Notes: generated by a model not told the origin, from the letters alone. Shown: positions 37,574 to 48,489, numbered from the stretch's first letter. The stretch: DNA of 64,000 nt from Bradyrhizobium sp. OK095 (GCF_900109945.1 NZ_FOBX01000002.1:372001-436000), one strand, 5' to 3'. Numbers and translations: made by a program.

Positions 37574-39157
37574 TTACCCCTTGGCGAGGGGGATCGCGAC
37601 GAAGCGCGACTGGCCGCCGCTCTTCACGCGCATCAGGACGCTGTTCTTGTTGTCGGTCCGCGCCGCTGTGATGGCGTCGCGGACGTCGCCGGCGGTGGCC
37701 ACGGTCTTGCCGCCGACTTCGAGGATTACGTCGCCTTCCTTGAAACCGCGTTCGGCCGCAGCGCTCTTCGGATCGACTTCGGTGACCACGACGCCTTCCT
37801 TGCCGGCGCCGGCGACGGAGTCGGCGGGCGCAACGGTCATGCCGAGCTTCGGCACATCGGTGCCCTTGCTCGCACCCTTGCCGCTGTCCTTGTCGGTATC
37901 GGCCTTGGCCTCGACCGTGTTCGGCAGCTGGCCGAGCGTCATGTTCACAACCTTGTCCTGGCCCTTGTGCAGCACGTTGAGCTTCACGGTCGCGCCGGGC
38001 GGCATGCCGCCGATGGTGCGGGCAAGCTCACGCGCGTCCTTGACGGCTTCGCCGTTGACCGACGTGATGACGTCGCCGGACTCGATGCCGGCCTTGGCAG
38101 CCGGACCGTTTGCCTGCGGCTCCGCCACCAGCGCGCCCTCGGCCTTCTTCATGCCGAGGCTGTCGGCGATATCGGACGTGACAGGCTGGATCTGAACGCC
38201 GATCCAGCCGCGGCTGACCGAGCCCTTGTCCTTGAGCTGGGCGACCACGCTCTTCACGGTGCTCGCGGGAATCGAGAACGCGATGCCAACGCTGCCACCG
38301 GAGGGCGAGTAGATCGCGGTGTTGACGCCCATCACCTCACCGTTGGTGTCGAAAGCGGGACCGCCGGAATTGCCCTTGTTCACGGGCGCGTCGATCTGGA
38401 TGAAATCGTCATAGGGGCCGTTGCCGATGTCGCGGCCGCTGGCCGAGACGATGCCCGCGGTCACGGTGCCGCCGAGGCCGAAGGGATTGCCGACCGCCAG
38501 CACCCAGTCGCCGATCCGCGGCTTGGCGTCGGCAAGCTTGGCGAACGGGAAATTCGAGCCACCCTCGACCTTGATCAAGGCAAGGTCGGTGCGCTGGTCG
38601 GTGCCGATCACCTTGGCGCTGTAGGTCTTGCCGTCGTCGGTCGTGACTTCGACCTTTTCGGCGCCGTCGACCACGTGGTTGTTGGTCACGGCAAAGCCGT
38701 CAGCCGAGATGAAGAAGCCGGAGCCCTGGCCTTGCACGACGCGGCCGCGACCACCACCACCCTTCAGACCCGGCATGCCATCCGGCCCGCCGAAGCGGCG
38801 GAAGAAGCGCTCCATCGGCGAGCCCGGCTGGAACGGCGACTGCGCGTCGTCGCCATCATCGTTGCTCGCGGCCTTTTCCTTGATGTTGACCTTGACCGAG
38901 ATCACCGACGGTTTCACGCGCTCGACGATGTCGGCAAAGCCGATCGGACGCTCGACCTTGCGGACCTCGTTGTTGACCTGCGCATGCGCCGGGCTGGAGA
39001 ACAAATCGGCAGGCGAGGTCGACGGGCTGAAGCCGTGGACGGCGACCCCGAGACCGGCGAGGACCGACGCCATCAGCGCGATCCGGCGGGCCGAGAACAC
39101 CGACCGGCGCGGCTGCCGGTAGGACGGAAGGTTCGAGAGGTCGATACGGTCGCTCAT
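37574..39157 (-). CDS. degP: Periplasmic serine endoprotease DegP/HtrA family (Do)
   Basis: A 527-residue HtrA protease of the envelope. A basic N-terminus and hydrophobic stretch at 24-42 give a signal or anchor, with AHAQ near 57-60 as a possible cleavage site. The catalytic triad is His161 (TNNHVVD), Asp191 (TDLALIKV) and Ser264 (GNSGGP). Two PDZ domains follow at about 310-410 and 425-520. It removes or refolds misfolded periplasmic proteins. A GGAGA site precedes the ATG. It lies between a chemoreceptor gene and a two-component system, downstream of the cytochrome c maturation genes, an arrangement I recall from other Rhizobiales. Confidence 0.93.
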   Translation of the reverse strand: MSDRIDLSNLPSYRQPRRSVFSARRIALMASVLAGLGVAVHGFSPSTSPADLFSSPAHAQVNNEVRKVERPIGFADIVERVKPSVISVKVNIKEKAASNDDGDDAQSPFQPGSPMERFFRRFGGPDGMPGLKGGGGRGRVVQGQGSGFFISADGFAVTNNHVVDGAEKVEVTTDDGKTYSAKVIGTDQRTDLALIKVEGGSNFPFAKLADAKPRIGDWVLAVGNPFGLGGTVTAGIVSASGRDIGNGPYDDFIQIDAPVNKGNSGGPAFDTNGEVMGVNTAIYSPSGGSVGIAFSIPASTVKSVVAQLKDKGSVSRGWIGVQIQPVTSDIADSLGMKKAEGALVAEPQANGPAAKAGIESGDVITSVNGEAVKDARELARTIGGMPPGATVKLNVLHKGQDKVVNMTLGQLPNTVEAKADTDKDSGKGASKGTDVPKLGMTVAPADSVAGAGKEGVVVTEVDPKSAAAERGFKEGDVILEVGGKTVATAGDVRDAITAARTDNKNSVLMRVKSGGQSRFVAIPLAKG

Positions 39158-39376
39158 GCAGGGATCTCCGGGGCCTTGAATTCATTTGGTGCCGGATGCC
39201 AGCACCTTGCGGACCTGAACATGGGGGCTCGCGCCTTACCGTGCGCTGGCGGCGGGGTTAAACTTTTGTAATGAAGGACGAAGCCGATGCGGCGGTTTAA
39301 CGCACGACGAAAGTCGTGATCTGGCAGGAGCTTAGTCAAGTTCCAGTGATCGGCCCGGGAACGCGTTTTCGCGGGC

Positions 39377-40720
39377 TTAGCTGGCCCGGACGCTGACGAT
39401 GAACTCGTCGACTTCGCGCTTCAGGGTCTCGGCCTGTTGCGACAGGTCGACGGCGGAATCCCGTGCTTCGGCCGCCATGCGCCCGGTCTCGGCCGAGGTC
39501 GAGGTGATCTGGACGATATGATTGGACACATCCAGCGTTCCGTGTGCGGCGTCCTGCGCGCTCCGGGTGATGTCCTGCGTGGCGTTGCGCTGCTGGGCGG
39601 TATCGACCTCGATGCCGGACATGATCGACGAGATCTCCGACAGCGTCTTCGAGATGCCGTCGATCGCGCTGCGCGTCTCCGCGGTGATGCCCTGGATGCT
39701 GGCGACGTGCGACGTGATCTCCTCGGTCGCCTTGCTGGTCTGGTGCGCGAGGCTCTTCACTTCGGAAGCGACCACCGCAAAGCCCTTGCCGGCGTCTCCT
39801 GCCCTGGCCGCCTCGATGGTGGCGTTGAGTGCGAGCAGATTGGTCTGCGAGGCGATCGCCTGCACCAGCTGCACGACCTCGCCGATCTTGTCGGCGGCAT
39901 CAGACAGCGTGTGGATGGTGTCGCGGCTCTTCTCGGCCTGCGCAGCTGCGCCCTCGGCGCGCTGGGTCGCGTCGGTGACGCGGCGGCTGATCGTGCCGAT
40001 CGAATTCGTCATCTCCTCGGCGGAGCCCGCCACCGTCTGCACGCTGGTGCTGGCCTGGCTCGCGGCGCTCGCGACCGCATTGGCCTTGGTGCTGGTGTCG
40101 TTGGCGGTCTGCGACAGCGACTCTGCGTTGCTCTTCAGGTGCGCCGACGACGACGCCACGCTGTCGACCACACTGGCGACAAGTTCGTTGAAGCGCTTGA
40201 TCCGCCCGTCCAGGAATTTCGACCGCTCGGCCTGATGTTGGGCCTCATGCAGCTGTTGCTCGGTCAGGCGCCGCCGCTCGATGCCGTTGGTCTTGAACAC
40301 TTCCAACGCACCGGCGAGCAGGCCGATCTCGTTGGTGCCGCCGAGGCCCGGAACTGATGTCTCGAACTTCTGGTCGGCGACCTCGCGCATCGCATGGACG
40401 ATCGCCGCCAGGGGACTGAGGATGCCGTTGCGCACCGCGAACCAGGTGGTGAGGCAGATCGCGACGGCGACCACCGCGATCACGCCGCAGGCCATCAGGA
40501 AATATGAGAACGCCGTCTGCGCCTGCTGGTAGATCAGCATCGCATGATCGCGCGCGGGGCCGCTCAGCGCGGCGAAGTCCGACGACAGGCTGGTGATCTC
40601 GTTGTTGAGATAGAGCACCGCGACGAAGCCGGTGCCGCCGCCGATGCCCAGCAGGAACAATAATGCAGCGACGACGGCGCCGACCAGGAAGCGGATCGTC
40701 AGATTGCTGTTCGTGAACAT
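39377..40720 (-). CDS. Methyl-accepting chemotaxis protein
   Basis: A 447-residue chemoreceptor. Membrane segments are at about 9-37 and 72-96, with a very short periplasmic loop of about 35 residues, then a HAMP domain to about 150 and a long coiled-coil signalling domain. The hairpin tip contains [23 protein letters not shown], the CheA/CheW contact region. The small periplasmic loop argues for sensing in the membrane or cytoplasm, for example energy state, not an external ligand. I use the ATG at 40720; a TTG at 40771 in frame is less likely. It follows cycL on the same strand. Confidence 0.9.
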   Translation of the reverse strand: MFTNSNLTIRFLVGAVVAALLFLLGIGGGTGFVAVLYLNNEITSLSSDFAALSGPARDHAMLIYQQAQTAFSYFLMACGVIAVVAVAICLTTWFAVRNGILSPLAAIVHAMREVADQKFETSVPGLGGTNEIGLLAGALEVFKTNGIERRRLTEQQLHEAQHQAERSKFLDGRIKRFNELVASVVDSVASSSAHLKSNAESLSQTANDTSTKANAVASAASQASTSVQTVAGSAEEMTNSIGTISRRVTDATQRAEGAAAQAEKSRDTIHTLSDAADKIGEVVQLVQAIASQTNLLALNATIEAARAGDAGKGFAVVASEVKSLAHQTSKATEEITSHVASIQGITAETRSAIDGISKTLSEISSIMSGIEVDTAQQRNATQDITRSAQDAAHGTLDVSNHIVQITSTSAETGRMAAEARDSAVDLSQQAETLKREVDEFIVSVRAS

Positions 40721-40827
40721 CGTTGAGGGCTCAAAGTCTGGAATCGAAACTCGCGACAAGCTTCCAGACAAAGATCAACAGAGCATGAAATACGCTGTGG
40801 CAGGCAGCCTACGTATCATTACTTAGG

Positions 40828-41310
40828 TCAGGACGATTTCGCTTCGTCCGACATCAGAGCCGCGAGCCGCGCTTCCTCTTCAGGCGTGAGCGGCGGAGCC
40901 GGTAAGTCTGCACCGCTTCGGGCGCGACGCCGGAATTGCAGCCACAGCGCCAGACCGCCGCCGATCAGCAGCAGCGGTGCGAGCAGCCACAACGCCATGG
41001 TCTGCCGCTCGAAGCGCGGCTTGAGCAGCACGAACTCGCCATAGCGCGCGACCAGGAAATCCAGCACCTGCGAATTGCTGTCGCCGGCCGCGATGCGCTC
41101 GCGCACCAAAAGGCGCAGGTCGCGCGCCAGCGGCGCATCGGAATCGTCGATCGACTGGTTCTGGCAGACCATGCAGCGCAGCTCACGCGACAGACCGCGC
41201 GCGCGCGACTCCTTCACGGGATCAGACATGATCTCGTCGGGCTGCACGGCGTGCGCCGCAGGCAGAGCCAGCAGCATCAGCGCGACAATCGTGGCCATCA
41301 TCCGCCGCAT
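40828..41310 (-). CDS. cycL: Cytochrome c maturation protein CcmH/CycL
   Basis: A 160-residue membrane-anchored thiol-disulfide protein. A signal peptide (MMATIVALMLLALPAAHA) is followed by the redox motif LRCMVCQNQSI with Cys46 and Cys49, and a membrane segment at about 104-124. It keeps apocytochrome c haem-site cysteines reduced for ligation by CcmF. It is the short single-domain form, with the TPR part encoded separately (cycH). The start at 41310 lies 4 bases after the cycK stop. It is last in the cycHJKL operon. Confidence 0.93.
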   Translation of the reverse strand: MRRMMATIVALMLLALPAAHAVQPDEIMSDPVKESRARGLSRELRCMVCQNQSIDDSDAPLARDLRLLVRERIAAGDSNSQVLDFLVARYGEFVLLKPRFERQTMALWLLAPLLLIGGGLALWLQFRRRARSGADLPAPPLTPEEEARLAALMSDEAKSS

Positions 41311-41314
41311 TGGG

Positions 41315-43294
41315 TCATTCCGCCGGCTGGAGGCGCTGCTTGGCCCGCGCCGGCTTTGGCGCGCCGACGCGCAGGCGCCGATCGGACAGCGACAGCATGC
41401 CGCCAAAGGCCATCAGCACCGGTCCCCACCAGATCATGAGCACCAGCGGCTTGTGATAGATGCGCACCGCGATGGCGCCCTCGGCAGTGGCATCGCCGAG
41501 AGAGACGTAGAGCTGGCTCGCACCGCGGCTCAGCAACGCGGCCTCGGTGGTCGAGGAGCCGCGCGTGGTAAAGCTGCGCTTGGACGGCGTCATGACGCTG
41601 ATCGCCTCGCCATCGCGGCTGACATTGAACTCGGCGATCATCTCGCGGAAGTTCGGGCCCTGACGCGAAAACAGGCCGTCGAGCTTGAGGTCGTAGCCGG
41701 CGACGTGGGCGACGTCGTTCTGCTTCATGGTCGCGATGTATTCGCTGTTCCAGGTGGTCTCGCAGACAATGCCGATCAGCGCGACGCCGAGACCGGCATG
41801 CGCAAACGCCGTGCCCCAGGCCGAGCGCGGCAGGCCGCGCGCCCGGTGCAGCACTGTCGCGAATGGCAACCGCACGAGGCCGGTCCGCTCGACGATGTCG
41901 GTCACCGCGCCGGCGATAACGAAGATGCCGAGCCCGATCGCGAGCGGCGCCAGCGTGCTGCCGCCACTCACCCAGCCCCAGACGATGGCGACGGCGACGA
42001 GGCCTGCAACACCCGCCGCGAGCAGGCGCTGGGTGACGCCGAGCAGATCGCCGCGCTTCCACGCCATCATTGGCCCGAACGGCACCGCGAGCAGCAAGAG
42101 GGCAAACAGCGGGGCGAAGGTGAGATTGTAGAAGGGCGCACCGACCGAAATCTTGAGGTCGAGCGCTTCCATCGCCAGCGGATAGAGCGTGCCGAACAGC
42201 ACGACCGCGCAGGCCACGCTGAGCAGCAAATTGTTCAAGACCAGCGCGCCCTCACGCGAGATCGGCGCGAACAGGCCGCCCTGCTTCAACGAGGTCGCGC
42301 GGCCCGCGAACAGCGACAGGCTGCCGCCGATGAACAGGCAGAGGATCAGGAGAATGAACACGCCGCGGGTCGGGTCGGTGGCGAAGGCATGCACCGAAGT
42401 GATGACGCCCGAGCGCACCAGGAAGGTCCCGAGCAGCGACAGCGAGAAGGTCAGGATCGACAAGAGAATCGTCCAGACCTTCAGCGCATTGCGCTTCTCC
42501 ATCACCAGCGCCGAATGCAGCAGCGCCGTGCCGGCAAGCCACGGCATCAGCGAGGCGTTCTCGACCGGGTCCCAGAACCACCAGCCGCCCCAGCCGAGTT
42601 CGTAATAGGCCCAGTAGGAGCCCATGGCGATGCCGAGGGTGAGGAAGATCCAGGCGACCAGCGTCCACGGCCGCACCCAGCGCGCCCAGGCCGCATCGAT
42701 CCGCCCCTCCAATAGCGCCGCGATGGCGAAGGAAAACGAGATCGAGAAGCCGACATAGCCGAGATAGAGCATCGGCGGATGCACGGCGAGGCCGATGTCC
42801 TGCAGCACCGGATTGAGGTCGCGTCCCTCGATCGGCGGATTGGCGATGCGCAGGAACGGATTCGAGGTCATCAGGATGAAGAGATAGAAGGCACTGGCGA
42901 TCCAGGCCTGCACGGCCAGCACATGCGCACGCAGCGACAGCGGCAGATTGTTGCCGAAGGCCGCGACCAGACCGCCGAACAGCGCCAGGATCGAGACCCA
43001 CAAGAGCATCGATCCCTCATGGTTTCCCCACACGCCGGTGATCTTGTAGATCAGCGGCTTCATGGAGTGGGAATTCTCGTAGACGTTGGCGACGGAGAAA
43101 TCCGAGTTCACGTGCAACGTCACCAGCGCGATGAACGACGCACCGACGAACAGCAGCTGCGCCAGCGCGGTGGAGCGCGCCACGTTCATCAGCGCGGCAT
43201 CGTTCAGGCGCGCACCGATCAGCGGCACGATGGACTGGATCAGTGCCAGCGCGAGTGCCAGCACCAGCGCATAATGTCCGGCTTCCGCAATCAT
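41315..43294 (-). CDS. cycK: Cytochrome c haem lyase CcmF/CycK
   Basis: A 659-residue polytopic membrane protein with about 15 hydrophobic segments. The haem-handling WWD domain is present as [18 protein letters not shown], and conserved periplasmic histidines occur in [11 protein letters not shown] and [11 protein letters not shown]. It ligates haem from CcmE to apocytochrome c. The ATG at 43294 overlaps the cycJ stop (ATGA); the open frame upstream is a shadow of cycJ. Family length about 650 is matched. Confidence 0.95.
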   Translation of the reverse strand: MIAEAGHYALVLALALALIQSIVPLIGARLNDAALMNVARSTALAQLLFVGASFIALVTLHVNSDFSVANVYENSHSMKPLIYKITGVWGNHEGSMLLWVSILALFGGLVAAFGNNLPLSLRAHVLAVQAWIASAFYLFILMTSNPFLRIANPPIEGRDLNPVLQDIGLAVHPPMLYLGYVGFSISFSFAIAALLEGRIDAAWARWVRPWTLVAWIFLTLGIAMGSYWAYYELGWGGWWFWDPVENASLMPWLAGTALLHSALVMEKRNALKVWTILLSILTFSLSLLGTFLVRSGVITSVHAFATDPTRGVFILLILCLFIGGSLSLFAGRATSLKQGGLFAPISREGALVLNNLLLSVACAVVLFGTLYPLAMEALDLKISVGAPFYNLTFAPLFALLLLAVPFGPMMAWKRGDLLGVTQRLLAAGVAGLVAVAIVWGWVSGGSTLAPLAIGLGIFVIAGAVTDIVERTGLVRLPFATVLHRARGLPRSAWGTAFAHAGLGVALIGIVCETTWNSEYIATMKQNDVAHVAGYDLKLDGLFSRQGPNFREMIAEFNVSRDGEAISVMTPSKRSFTTRGSSTTEAALLSRGASQLYVSLGDATAEGAIAVRIYHKPLVLMIWWGPVLMAFGGMLSLSDRRLRVGAPKPARAKQRLQPAE

Positions 43295-43800
43295 CGCACC
43301 GCTCCCTGCGAGTTGCCCTGCGCGGTCGTTGCCGAAGGCTTGAGGCCATCGGAAGCTTTGGCACCGTAATCGTCTTTCCAATGCCCCTGCTTCTTCAGGG
43401 CATCGGCGACATCCTTCGGCATGTAGGTTTCGTCGTGCTTGGCGAGCACAGTGTCGGCCTTGAACACGCCGTTGACATCGAGCGCGCCTTCGGCGACGAC
43501 GCCCTGCCCTTCACGGAACAGATCGGGCAGAATGCCCTTGAAGGCGACCGGAAGCTTTGCGCCGCCGTCGGCGACCTCGAAGGTCACTGCAAGGTTGTCA
43601 CCGCGCTGGAGCGAGCCGGGCTGCACCAGTCCGCCGAGGCGAAACCGTTTTCCCGGCGCGACGTGCTTCTCGGCGACCATGGTCGGGGTCGAGAAGAACA
43701 CGATGGAGTCGCGCAGGGCGTTGAGCACCAGCGCGGCCGCAAGCGCGAGCACGGCGAGCGAGCCGCCGATGATGGTCATACGTCGCTGCTTGCGCGTCAT
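43291..43800 (-). CDS. cycJ: Haem chaperone CcmE/CycJ
   Basis: A 169-residue periplasmic haem chaperone with one N-terminal anchor (about residues 8-28) and the OB-fold core. His122 in [11 protein letters not shown] is the residue that binds haem covalently, with Tyr126 nearby, matching the classic H...Y type. The C-terminal tail is flexible and charged. It passes haem to CcmF, whose gene start overlaps its stop. It starts 37 bases after cycH. Confidence 0.95.
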   Translation of the reverse strand: MTRKQRRMTIIGGSLAVLALAAALVLNALRDSIVFFSTPTMVAEKHVAPGKRFRLGGLVQPGSLQRGDNLAVTFEVADGGAKLPVAFKGILPDLFREGQGVVAEGALDVNGVFKADTVLAKHDETYMPKDVADALKKQGHWKDDYGAKASDGLKPSATTAQGNSQGAVR

Positions 43801-43837
43801 GGCGTATCCGTTCCCTGCTCGTCTCGCCCTGAACTCA

Positions 43838-44953
43838 TCATCCGTCGAGCCCGAGCGTCTTGAGGCCTTCGTTGAGCTGCTTCAGCCGCGCGGCATCGTT
43901 GGCAACGGCCTGGCGGGCATCGCTCGATGCGCCGACCGCCTTGTCGCGATCGCCCATCACGAGATAGGCGCGCACCAGGCGCAGCCAACCCTCGACGTCG
44001 TCGCCGTTCTGCTTGAGGCGCGTGGCGAGACGCTCGACCATGCCGCGGACCATCGCGTTGCGATCGCCCGCGTTCATGTCCTTGGAGGCTGCGATGGTCT
44101 CGTCCGAGAGCGCCGGCATGGTCGCGCCGCCACCGCCGACGCGCGCCAGCGAGGTTTGCACCAGGGGACGCCACGGCGCATCCGCCGGCGCTTTTGCCAG
44201 CAGCGCGCGCCAGATGTTGGCGGCATCGTCCTTGCGGCCGTCCTGCTCGGCGGCAAGGCCGAGGAAGTAGTTCGCCTTGGGATCGTCGGCGTTGAGCGCC
44301 TGTGCGCGCTCGAACTCGGTCTTGGCTTCGGCGGTCACCACGCCGTTTGCAGCGGCCGCGATGGCTTCGCCGAGATCGGCCCGGCGCTCCGCGCTCTCGC
44401 CGTTATAGGTGATCGAACTGCGATAGGCCCGCACCGCATCGTCGAAACGGCCAAGCCGTTCCAGCACGGGCGCGAGCACGTTCCAGCCGCGTCCGTCGGT
44501 CGGATTCTTTTCGAGATGTTGCTCGACCTGTACGACGAGGTTTTCGAGCGATTGCGCCATGCCGGAGCCGGACCCGCGCTCCCGCTGCGCCAGGGGAAAG
44601 TCGCGCAGCAGAGGCGAGCCGAGCGGCATGTAGACGCCGATCGCCACAAGTGGCAGGCCGACGAGCGCCAGCACGGCTGCCGCGCGACGCCATCTGAGGC
44701 TCGATTTCGGCTCCGACACAGGCTCGCTGGCGGCGGCAGCGAGCAGCCTGCGGCTGATCTCGACACGCGCGGCCTCGGCCTCGGGAGCGGCGATCAATCC
44801 TGCGGCGAGATCACGCTCGATCTCGGCCAGCTGGTCCTTGTAGACCGCAACCTCGCTGCCCTGATTTTCCGCGCGCGCACCGCGGCCGAGCGGCCAGAGC
44901 ACGGCGAAAATCGCCGCGACCGTCATCAGCGCGAACACGAACCATAGCGTCAT
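43838..44953 (-). CDS. cycH: Cytochrome c maturation protein CcmI/CycH (TPR)
   Basis: A 371-residue apocytochrome c chaperone. Two membrane segments are at about 3-20 and 90-108, separated by a cytoplasmic loop with the family motif [19 protein letters not shown] periplasmic TPR region follows ([27 protein letters not shown] and later units). It binds the C-terminus of apocytochrome c and presents it to CcmF/CcmH. GGAAG lies before the ATG at 44953. It is first in the operon, with an 18-bp perfect palindrome 70 bases upstream. Confidence 0.93.
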   Translation of the reverse strand: MTLWFVFALMTVAAIFAVLWPLGRGARAENQGSEVAVYKDQLAEIERDLAAGLIAAPEAEAARVEISRRLLAAAASEPVSEPKSSLRWRRAAAVLALVGLPLVAIGVYMPLGSPLLRDFPLAQRERGSGSGMAQSLENLVVQVEQHLEKNPTDGRGWNVLAPVLERLGRFDDAVRAYRSSITYNGESAERRADLGEAIAAAANGVVTAEAKTEFERAQALNADDPKANYFLGLAAEQDGRKDDAANIWRALLAKAPADAPWRPLVQTSLARVGGGGATMPALSDETIAASKDMNAGDRNAMVRGMVERLATRLKQNGDDVEGWLRLVRAYLVMGDRDKAVGASSDARQAVANDAARLKQLNEGLKTLGLDG

Positions 44954-45022
44954 CTGGCAAGCTTCCGGCAGCGCGCGAACCGCGCCCACAGGTGGCTTTA
45001 CACCACGGCCGGACGATGCGGC

Positions 45023-45040
45023 AATTGACAATTGTCAATT
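45023..45040. promoter_or_regulatory. 18-bp perfect palindrome upstream of cycH
   Basis: AATTGACAATTGTCAATT is self-complementary without a break and AT-rich in a GC-rich setting. It contains TTGACA on both strands and lies 70-87 bases before the cycH start, so it may be an operator or part of a promoter. Confidence 0.55.
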
Positions 45041-45084
45041 CGGCGCGAGCGCACACAGTCCCGAAACGGTGGAAATCCAACGGC

Positions 45085-45354
45085 TTAGCCGATCTCGAAG
45101 TCCGCGCTCCGGGCGGCATCCTCGCCGTGCCCGTCGAAGGCCTTGAGGAAGTATGTTCCCGGCTCGATTGCGGTGGGCAATCTGATGCGCACCGCCCCGA
45201 CGGGAACGGGCGATGCAACCCTGGTGACGGTCTCGGGCAGCTGCCGACCGCTTGCCTTTTCGACCAACACCATCTTCGCGCCGACCATCAGCCTTTGATA
45301 TTTGGCAACGATGACGCGGTTTTCAATTTCGATGGAGCTGATAACGGGTTTCAT
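45085..45354 (-). CDS. Small hypothetical protein (89 aa)
   Basis: An 89-residue protein with alternating beta-strand patterns (RVIVAKYQRLMVG, AVRIRLPTAIEPGTYFLKAFDG), resembling a single immunoglobulin-like/IPT beta-sandwich domain, without signal peptide. The pattern EPGTYFLKAFDGHG is that of a domain with a final G-strand. No family named. The ribosome-binding site is poor. It lies alone between cycH and the 468-residue unknown gene, on the same strand. Confidence 0.6.
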   Translation of the reverse strand: MKPVISSIEIENRVIVAKYQRLMVGAKMVLVEKASGRQLPETVTRVASPVPVGAVRIRLPTAIEPGTYFLKAFDGHGEDAARSADFEIG

Positions 45355-45453
45355 GCGCCCACAGATAGAAATTCCAAAATTTGCACCGTGAACGTAGGGC
45401 TCGTCACCGGCAGCGTCAACCTCAAATTGTGATCACGAAAATATGCGCCTGAA

Positions 45454-46860
45454 TCAGCTGGCGCGCGACGATTTGCTGCGCTCGCCGGTCGCCGCGTTCT
45501 CCGCGGCACGGCTCATCAGCGAGGCATAATCATCGCCGAATAGCACCTGGCAGAAGCGAATCGCGGCCTGCACCTGCTGCTGCCTGTAGGTGCGGACCTT
45601 GTGATCGGCGGAGCGCAACGCCTGCACCAATTGCTCGGTCGAGCGTTCGACATATTGCTGGAGGTCGGAATAGGTGCGCAGCGTCACCTCGTTGATCGCG
45701 AGCTCGCTGGCGTAATTGCGGCAGGTCGCGACGAAATCGATCAGCGCCGCGGTTTCCTCGACCTCGGTGCTGTCAATCCGCGCGCCCGGCGGAATGTCCT
45801 TCTCGGGGCGCTGGCGCAGGATGCGGCGAACGCGGCCGGGAACGCTGTCGATCTCCGATTGCAGCGCATTGGAGATGTCGGCGCGGATCGAGGTCAGCTG
45901 CTTGCCCCAGGCGGAATCGTTGCGCAGGTCGAGTTCCGTGCGCAGGCCGCGCACGCCGTCATGCAGCGCCTTGAGATTGTCCGCGACGGTGTCGAAATTA
46001 CCGCGCTTGATGTCCATGCGCAGGATCGCTGCCACGCGGGACAAATCGTGCAGGGCAATCGTGACCGCGACGCCATAGGGCGTGGCCGCGACGCGGATCT
46101 CGTCGTCGGACGCGGCAATCTTGATGGCGAGACGAATGATCTGCCAGCGCGCGGTCATCCGCTGCACGACGACCGACAGCGCGAAGGGAAGCATCTGCGG
46201 CGTCTGGAGGACGGGAATGTTGAGCGCGGCCATCACAGAGGCGATCTGGGCATCGCCGAAGGCGCGCAGGAAGCGCGGCAGCTTCTCGTTCAGCGTCGCG
46301 ACGGGTTCCCGGACCTGGAGCACCGCTCCGATCGAATAGAGATCCTCGATCACGTTGGGCGGACCGACGCGGGCGAGCGCGCGCGACTTGTCGCCGCCGC
46401 CCGGCCCCGTCAGTTCGAAGATGGCATCCGCAGCGACCGCCTGGAGCTTTAAGGCGAGGGCCTCGACCTGCCCCGTACTGTCCGCGACCGGCATCCGCGC
46501 CAGCGCCGTCTCGAATTCGTTCAGCTTGTCCGGGGCGCCATCACGGCCGAGCCATTGCCAGATCGGCGGCAGCGAGGAGCGGCGGATCTGTCCGACCCGG
46601 ATCGGGGCGCCCGCCTCGACCAGGAACGGTTCCAGGGCCTGGAACAGCAGCCGCGACAGGTCGTCCGTGCGCGGCGGCGTGGCCTCATCGGATTCGGTCT
46701 TGCGGACGATCTTGCGCAGTTGCTCGAGCACGAGGGTGGCCACAGCCGTGTCCTGGCCGCGTTCGAGCGCGCGCTCGAACTCCCGCATGAGCAGCGCCTG
46801 CGCCTGCGGCGGGAGCTGCGCGAGATATTCCCTCAGCCGCTCGATCGATGTCTGGCTCAT
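45454..46860 (-). CDS. Conserved-looking hypothetical protein (468 aa)
   Basis: A 468-residue soluble protein, mainly helical, with no membrane segment or signal. It begins MSQTSIERLREYLAQLPPQA and has a central, possibly alpha/beta region (IPVLQTPQMLPFALSVVVQRM, RVAATPYGVAVTIALHDL) and a helical C-terminus. I know similar uncharacterised proteins in Bradyrhizobium but no function. No catalytic motif is visible. It is preceded by about 160 bases without a gene, then feuQ on the same strand. Confidence 0.75.
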   Translation of the reverse strand: MSQTSIERLREYLAQLPPQAQALLMREFERALERGQDTAVATLVLEQLRKIVRKTESDEATPPRTDDLSRLLFQALEPFLVEAGAPIRVGQIRRSSLPPIWQWLGRDGAPDKLNEFETALARMPVADSTGQVEALALKLQAVAADAIFELTGPGGGDKSRALARVGPPNVIEDLYSIGAVLQVREPVATLNEKLPRFLRAFGDAQIASVMAALNIPVLQTPQMLPFALSVVVQRMTARWQIIRLAIKIAASDDEIRVAATPYGVAVTIALHDLSRVAAILRMDIKRGNFDTVADNLKALHDGVRGLRTELDLRNDSAWGKQLTSIRADISNALQSEIDSVPGRVRRILRQRPEKDIPPGARIDSTEVEETAALIDFVATCRNYASELAINEVTLRTYSDLQQYVERSTEQLVQALRSADHKVRTYRQQQVQAAIRFCQVLFGDDYASLMSRAAENAATGERSKSSRAS

Positions 46861-47020
46861 GCGCCCGGGTAATGCACGGTAAAATGGCGGACATGGGATG
46901 CGTCCGGCGCGATCATAGGAGGCTGCGCCTTAAGAAGCCGTTGAGGACGTTGGCTCAAATGCCCGCCTTTTGCTCCGGATCGGTGCCCGGTAGAGCAAAT
47001 AACCCCTTGGGAACAGAGGA

Positions 47021-48442
47021 TTATATTCCGGGAAGCACCAGTTCGGCCCGCAAGCCCCCGATCGGCGCGCCACTGAGCGCGAGGCTGCCGCCGTAGAGCG
47101 CGGCGAGGTCGGTCACGATGGACAAGCCCAGCCCCGAGCCGGGTTTGGACTCGTCGAGGCGCTGTCCGCGCCGGGAGACCTGGGCGCGCTCCGCCTCGGA
47201 CAGGCCGCGGCCGTCGTCGTCCACGACGATCCTTAAGCGCGGGCCGGCGCCGGCCTGCTGGGGCGCCTCCACCAAAACCTCGATGAAGACACGGGAAGCT
47301 GCCCATTTGCAGGCATTGTCGACGAGGTTGCCGACCATCTCCTCCAGATCCTGCCGCTCGCCACGGAATTTCGCCGACGGATCGGCCGTTGCCTCGACCA
47401 TGATGCCGCGGCCGCGATGGATCTTCTCCATGGTCCGCCGCAGCGCCTCGATGGCGGGCGCAACTTCCGTCACGGTGCCAACGATCGAGACCCTGGCCGC
47501 GATGCGGGCGCGCTCCAGATGATGGGCGAGCTGGTTGCGCATCACATCCGCCTGCTCCATCACCTTGGCCGCGAAAGGATCGGCCGCGTGCGTTCCGGCC
47601 TCGTTGACGATGACCGAGAGCGGCGTCTTGATCGCGTGCGCGAGATTGCCGACATGGGTGCGGGCGCGCTCGACGATCTCGCGATTGGCATCGATCAGCG
47701 CGTTGGTCTCGCGTGCCAAAGGCGCGATCTCGACCGGGAATTCGCCCTCGAGCCGCTCCGCCCGCCCCGAGCGGATGTCGGCGATCGATTCGGAGATGCG
47801 TTTGAGCGGGGCGAGGCCGAAGCGGACCTGGAACACGGTCGTCAGCAGCAGCACGATGCCGAGCGCGGTGAAGGTGCCGCCGAGATAATAATCGAAGCTG
47901 CGCGTCTCGTCGAAAATCTCGGTGTCGTCGCCGGCAACGCTGACGAAGAATTTTCCGTCGGCACCGAGATCGACGGGACGCTCGACCATGCGCAGTTTCT
48001 GACCCTCGGGACCGTCGACATAAGCGAGGCGAATGCCGGCGGCGGTGAGCTCGGCGCCCTGCTCATCCAGTTTCGGCAGCTTCTTGTCCCAGAGCGAGCG
48101 CGAGGAGCGCACCTCCGGCTTTTCAGTGTCGGTGCGCGTGATCTGCCAGTACCAGCCGGACAGCGGCAGATCGAACAGCGGCTCGCCGAGCGACTGGAAC
48201 TGGCGGTCCGGCGGCTCGTCTGGGGTCGCAACCTCGGCGATCAGGGTGCGGAGATAGAGATTGAGCCGGCGGTCGAAGGCACGCTCGGTGGCGTCCTTGT
48301 AGACCGACGATAGCACCACGCCGGTGATGGCCAGGATCACCACGAGCCACGCCGTCGCCGACAGGAACAGTCGGTTCGCAAGCGAGCTGGCGGGCATCGG
48401 AATGATCCCGGGGGCGCGAGGCGGCATGGCGTCGGCGGTCAT
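47021..48442 (-). CDS. feuQ: Sensor histidine kinase FeuQ-like
   Basis: A 473-residue membrane kinase. Segments lie at about 26-48 and 186-206 around a periplasmic sensor domain of about 135 residues with GWYWQITRTD, as in PhoQ/FeuQ. A HAMP region leads to the H-box NLAHAIKTPLSVIVNEA with His269, and the ATPase domain has NLVDNACKWA, DDGRGL and GSGLGLSIV. In Sinorhizobium FeuQ with FeuP controls cyclic glucan export (ndvA) and osmoadaptation; in Rhizobium leguminosarum it was linked to iron uptake. The name is inferred from similarity and pairing. Confidence 0.87.
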   Translation of the reverse strand: MTADAMPPRAPGIIPMPASSLANRLFLSATAWLVVILAITGVVLSSVYKDATERAFDRRLNLYLRTLIAEVATPDEPPDRQFQSLGEPLFDLPLSGWYWQITRTDTEKPEVRSSRSLWDKKLPKLDEQGAELTAAGIRLAYVDGPEGQKLRMVERPVDLGADGKFFVSVAGDDTEIFDETRSFDYYLGGTFTALGIVLLLTTVFQVRFGLAPLKRISESIADIRSGRAERLEGEFPVEIAPLARETNALIDANREIVERARTHVGNLAHAIKTPLSVIVNEAGTHAADPFAAKVMEQADVMRNQLAHHLERARIAARVSIVGTVTEVAPAIEALRRTMEKIHRGRGIMVEATADPSAKFRGERQDLEEMVGNLVDNACKWAASRVFIEVLVEAPQQAGAGPRLRIVVDDDGRGLSEAERAQVSRRGQRLDESKPGSGLGLSIVTDLAALYGGSLALSGAPIGGLRAELVLPGI

Positions 48443-48489
48443 GAGGCGACCAAGGCCCCTGTCCGACCGCTCGTCAAGCCCAGATCACT

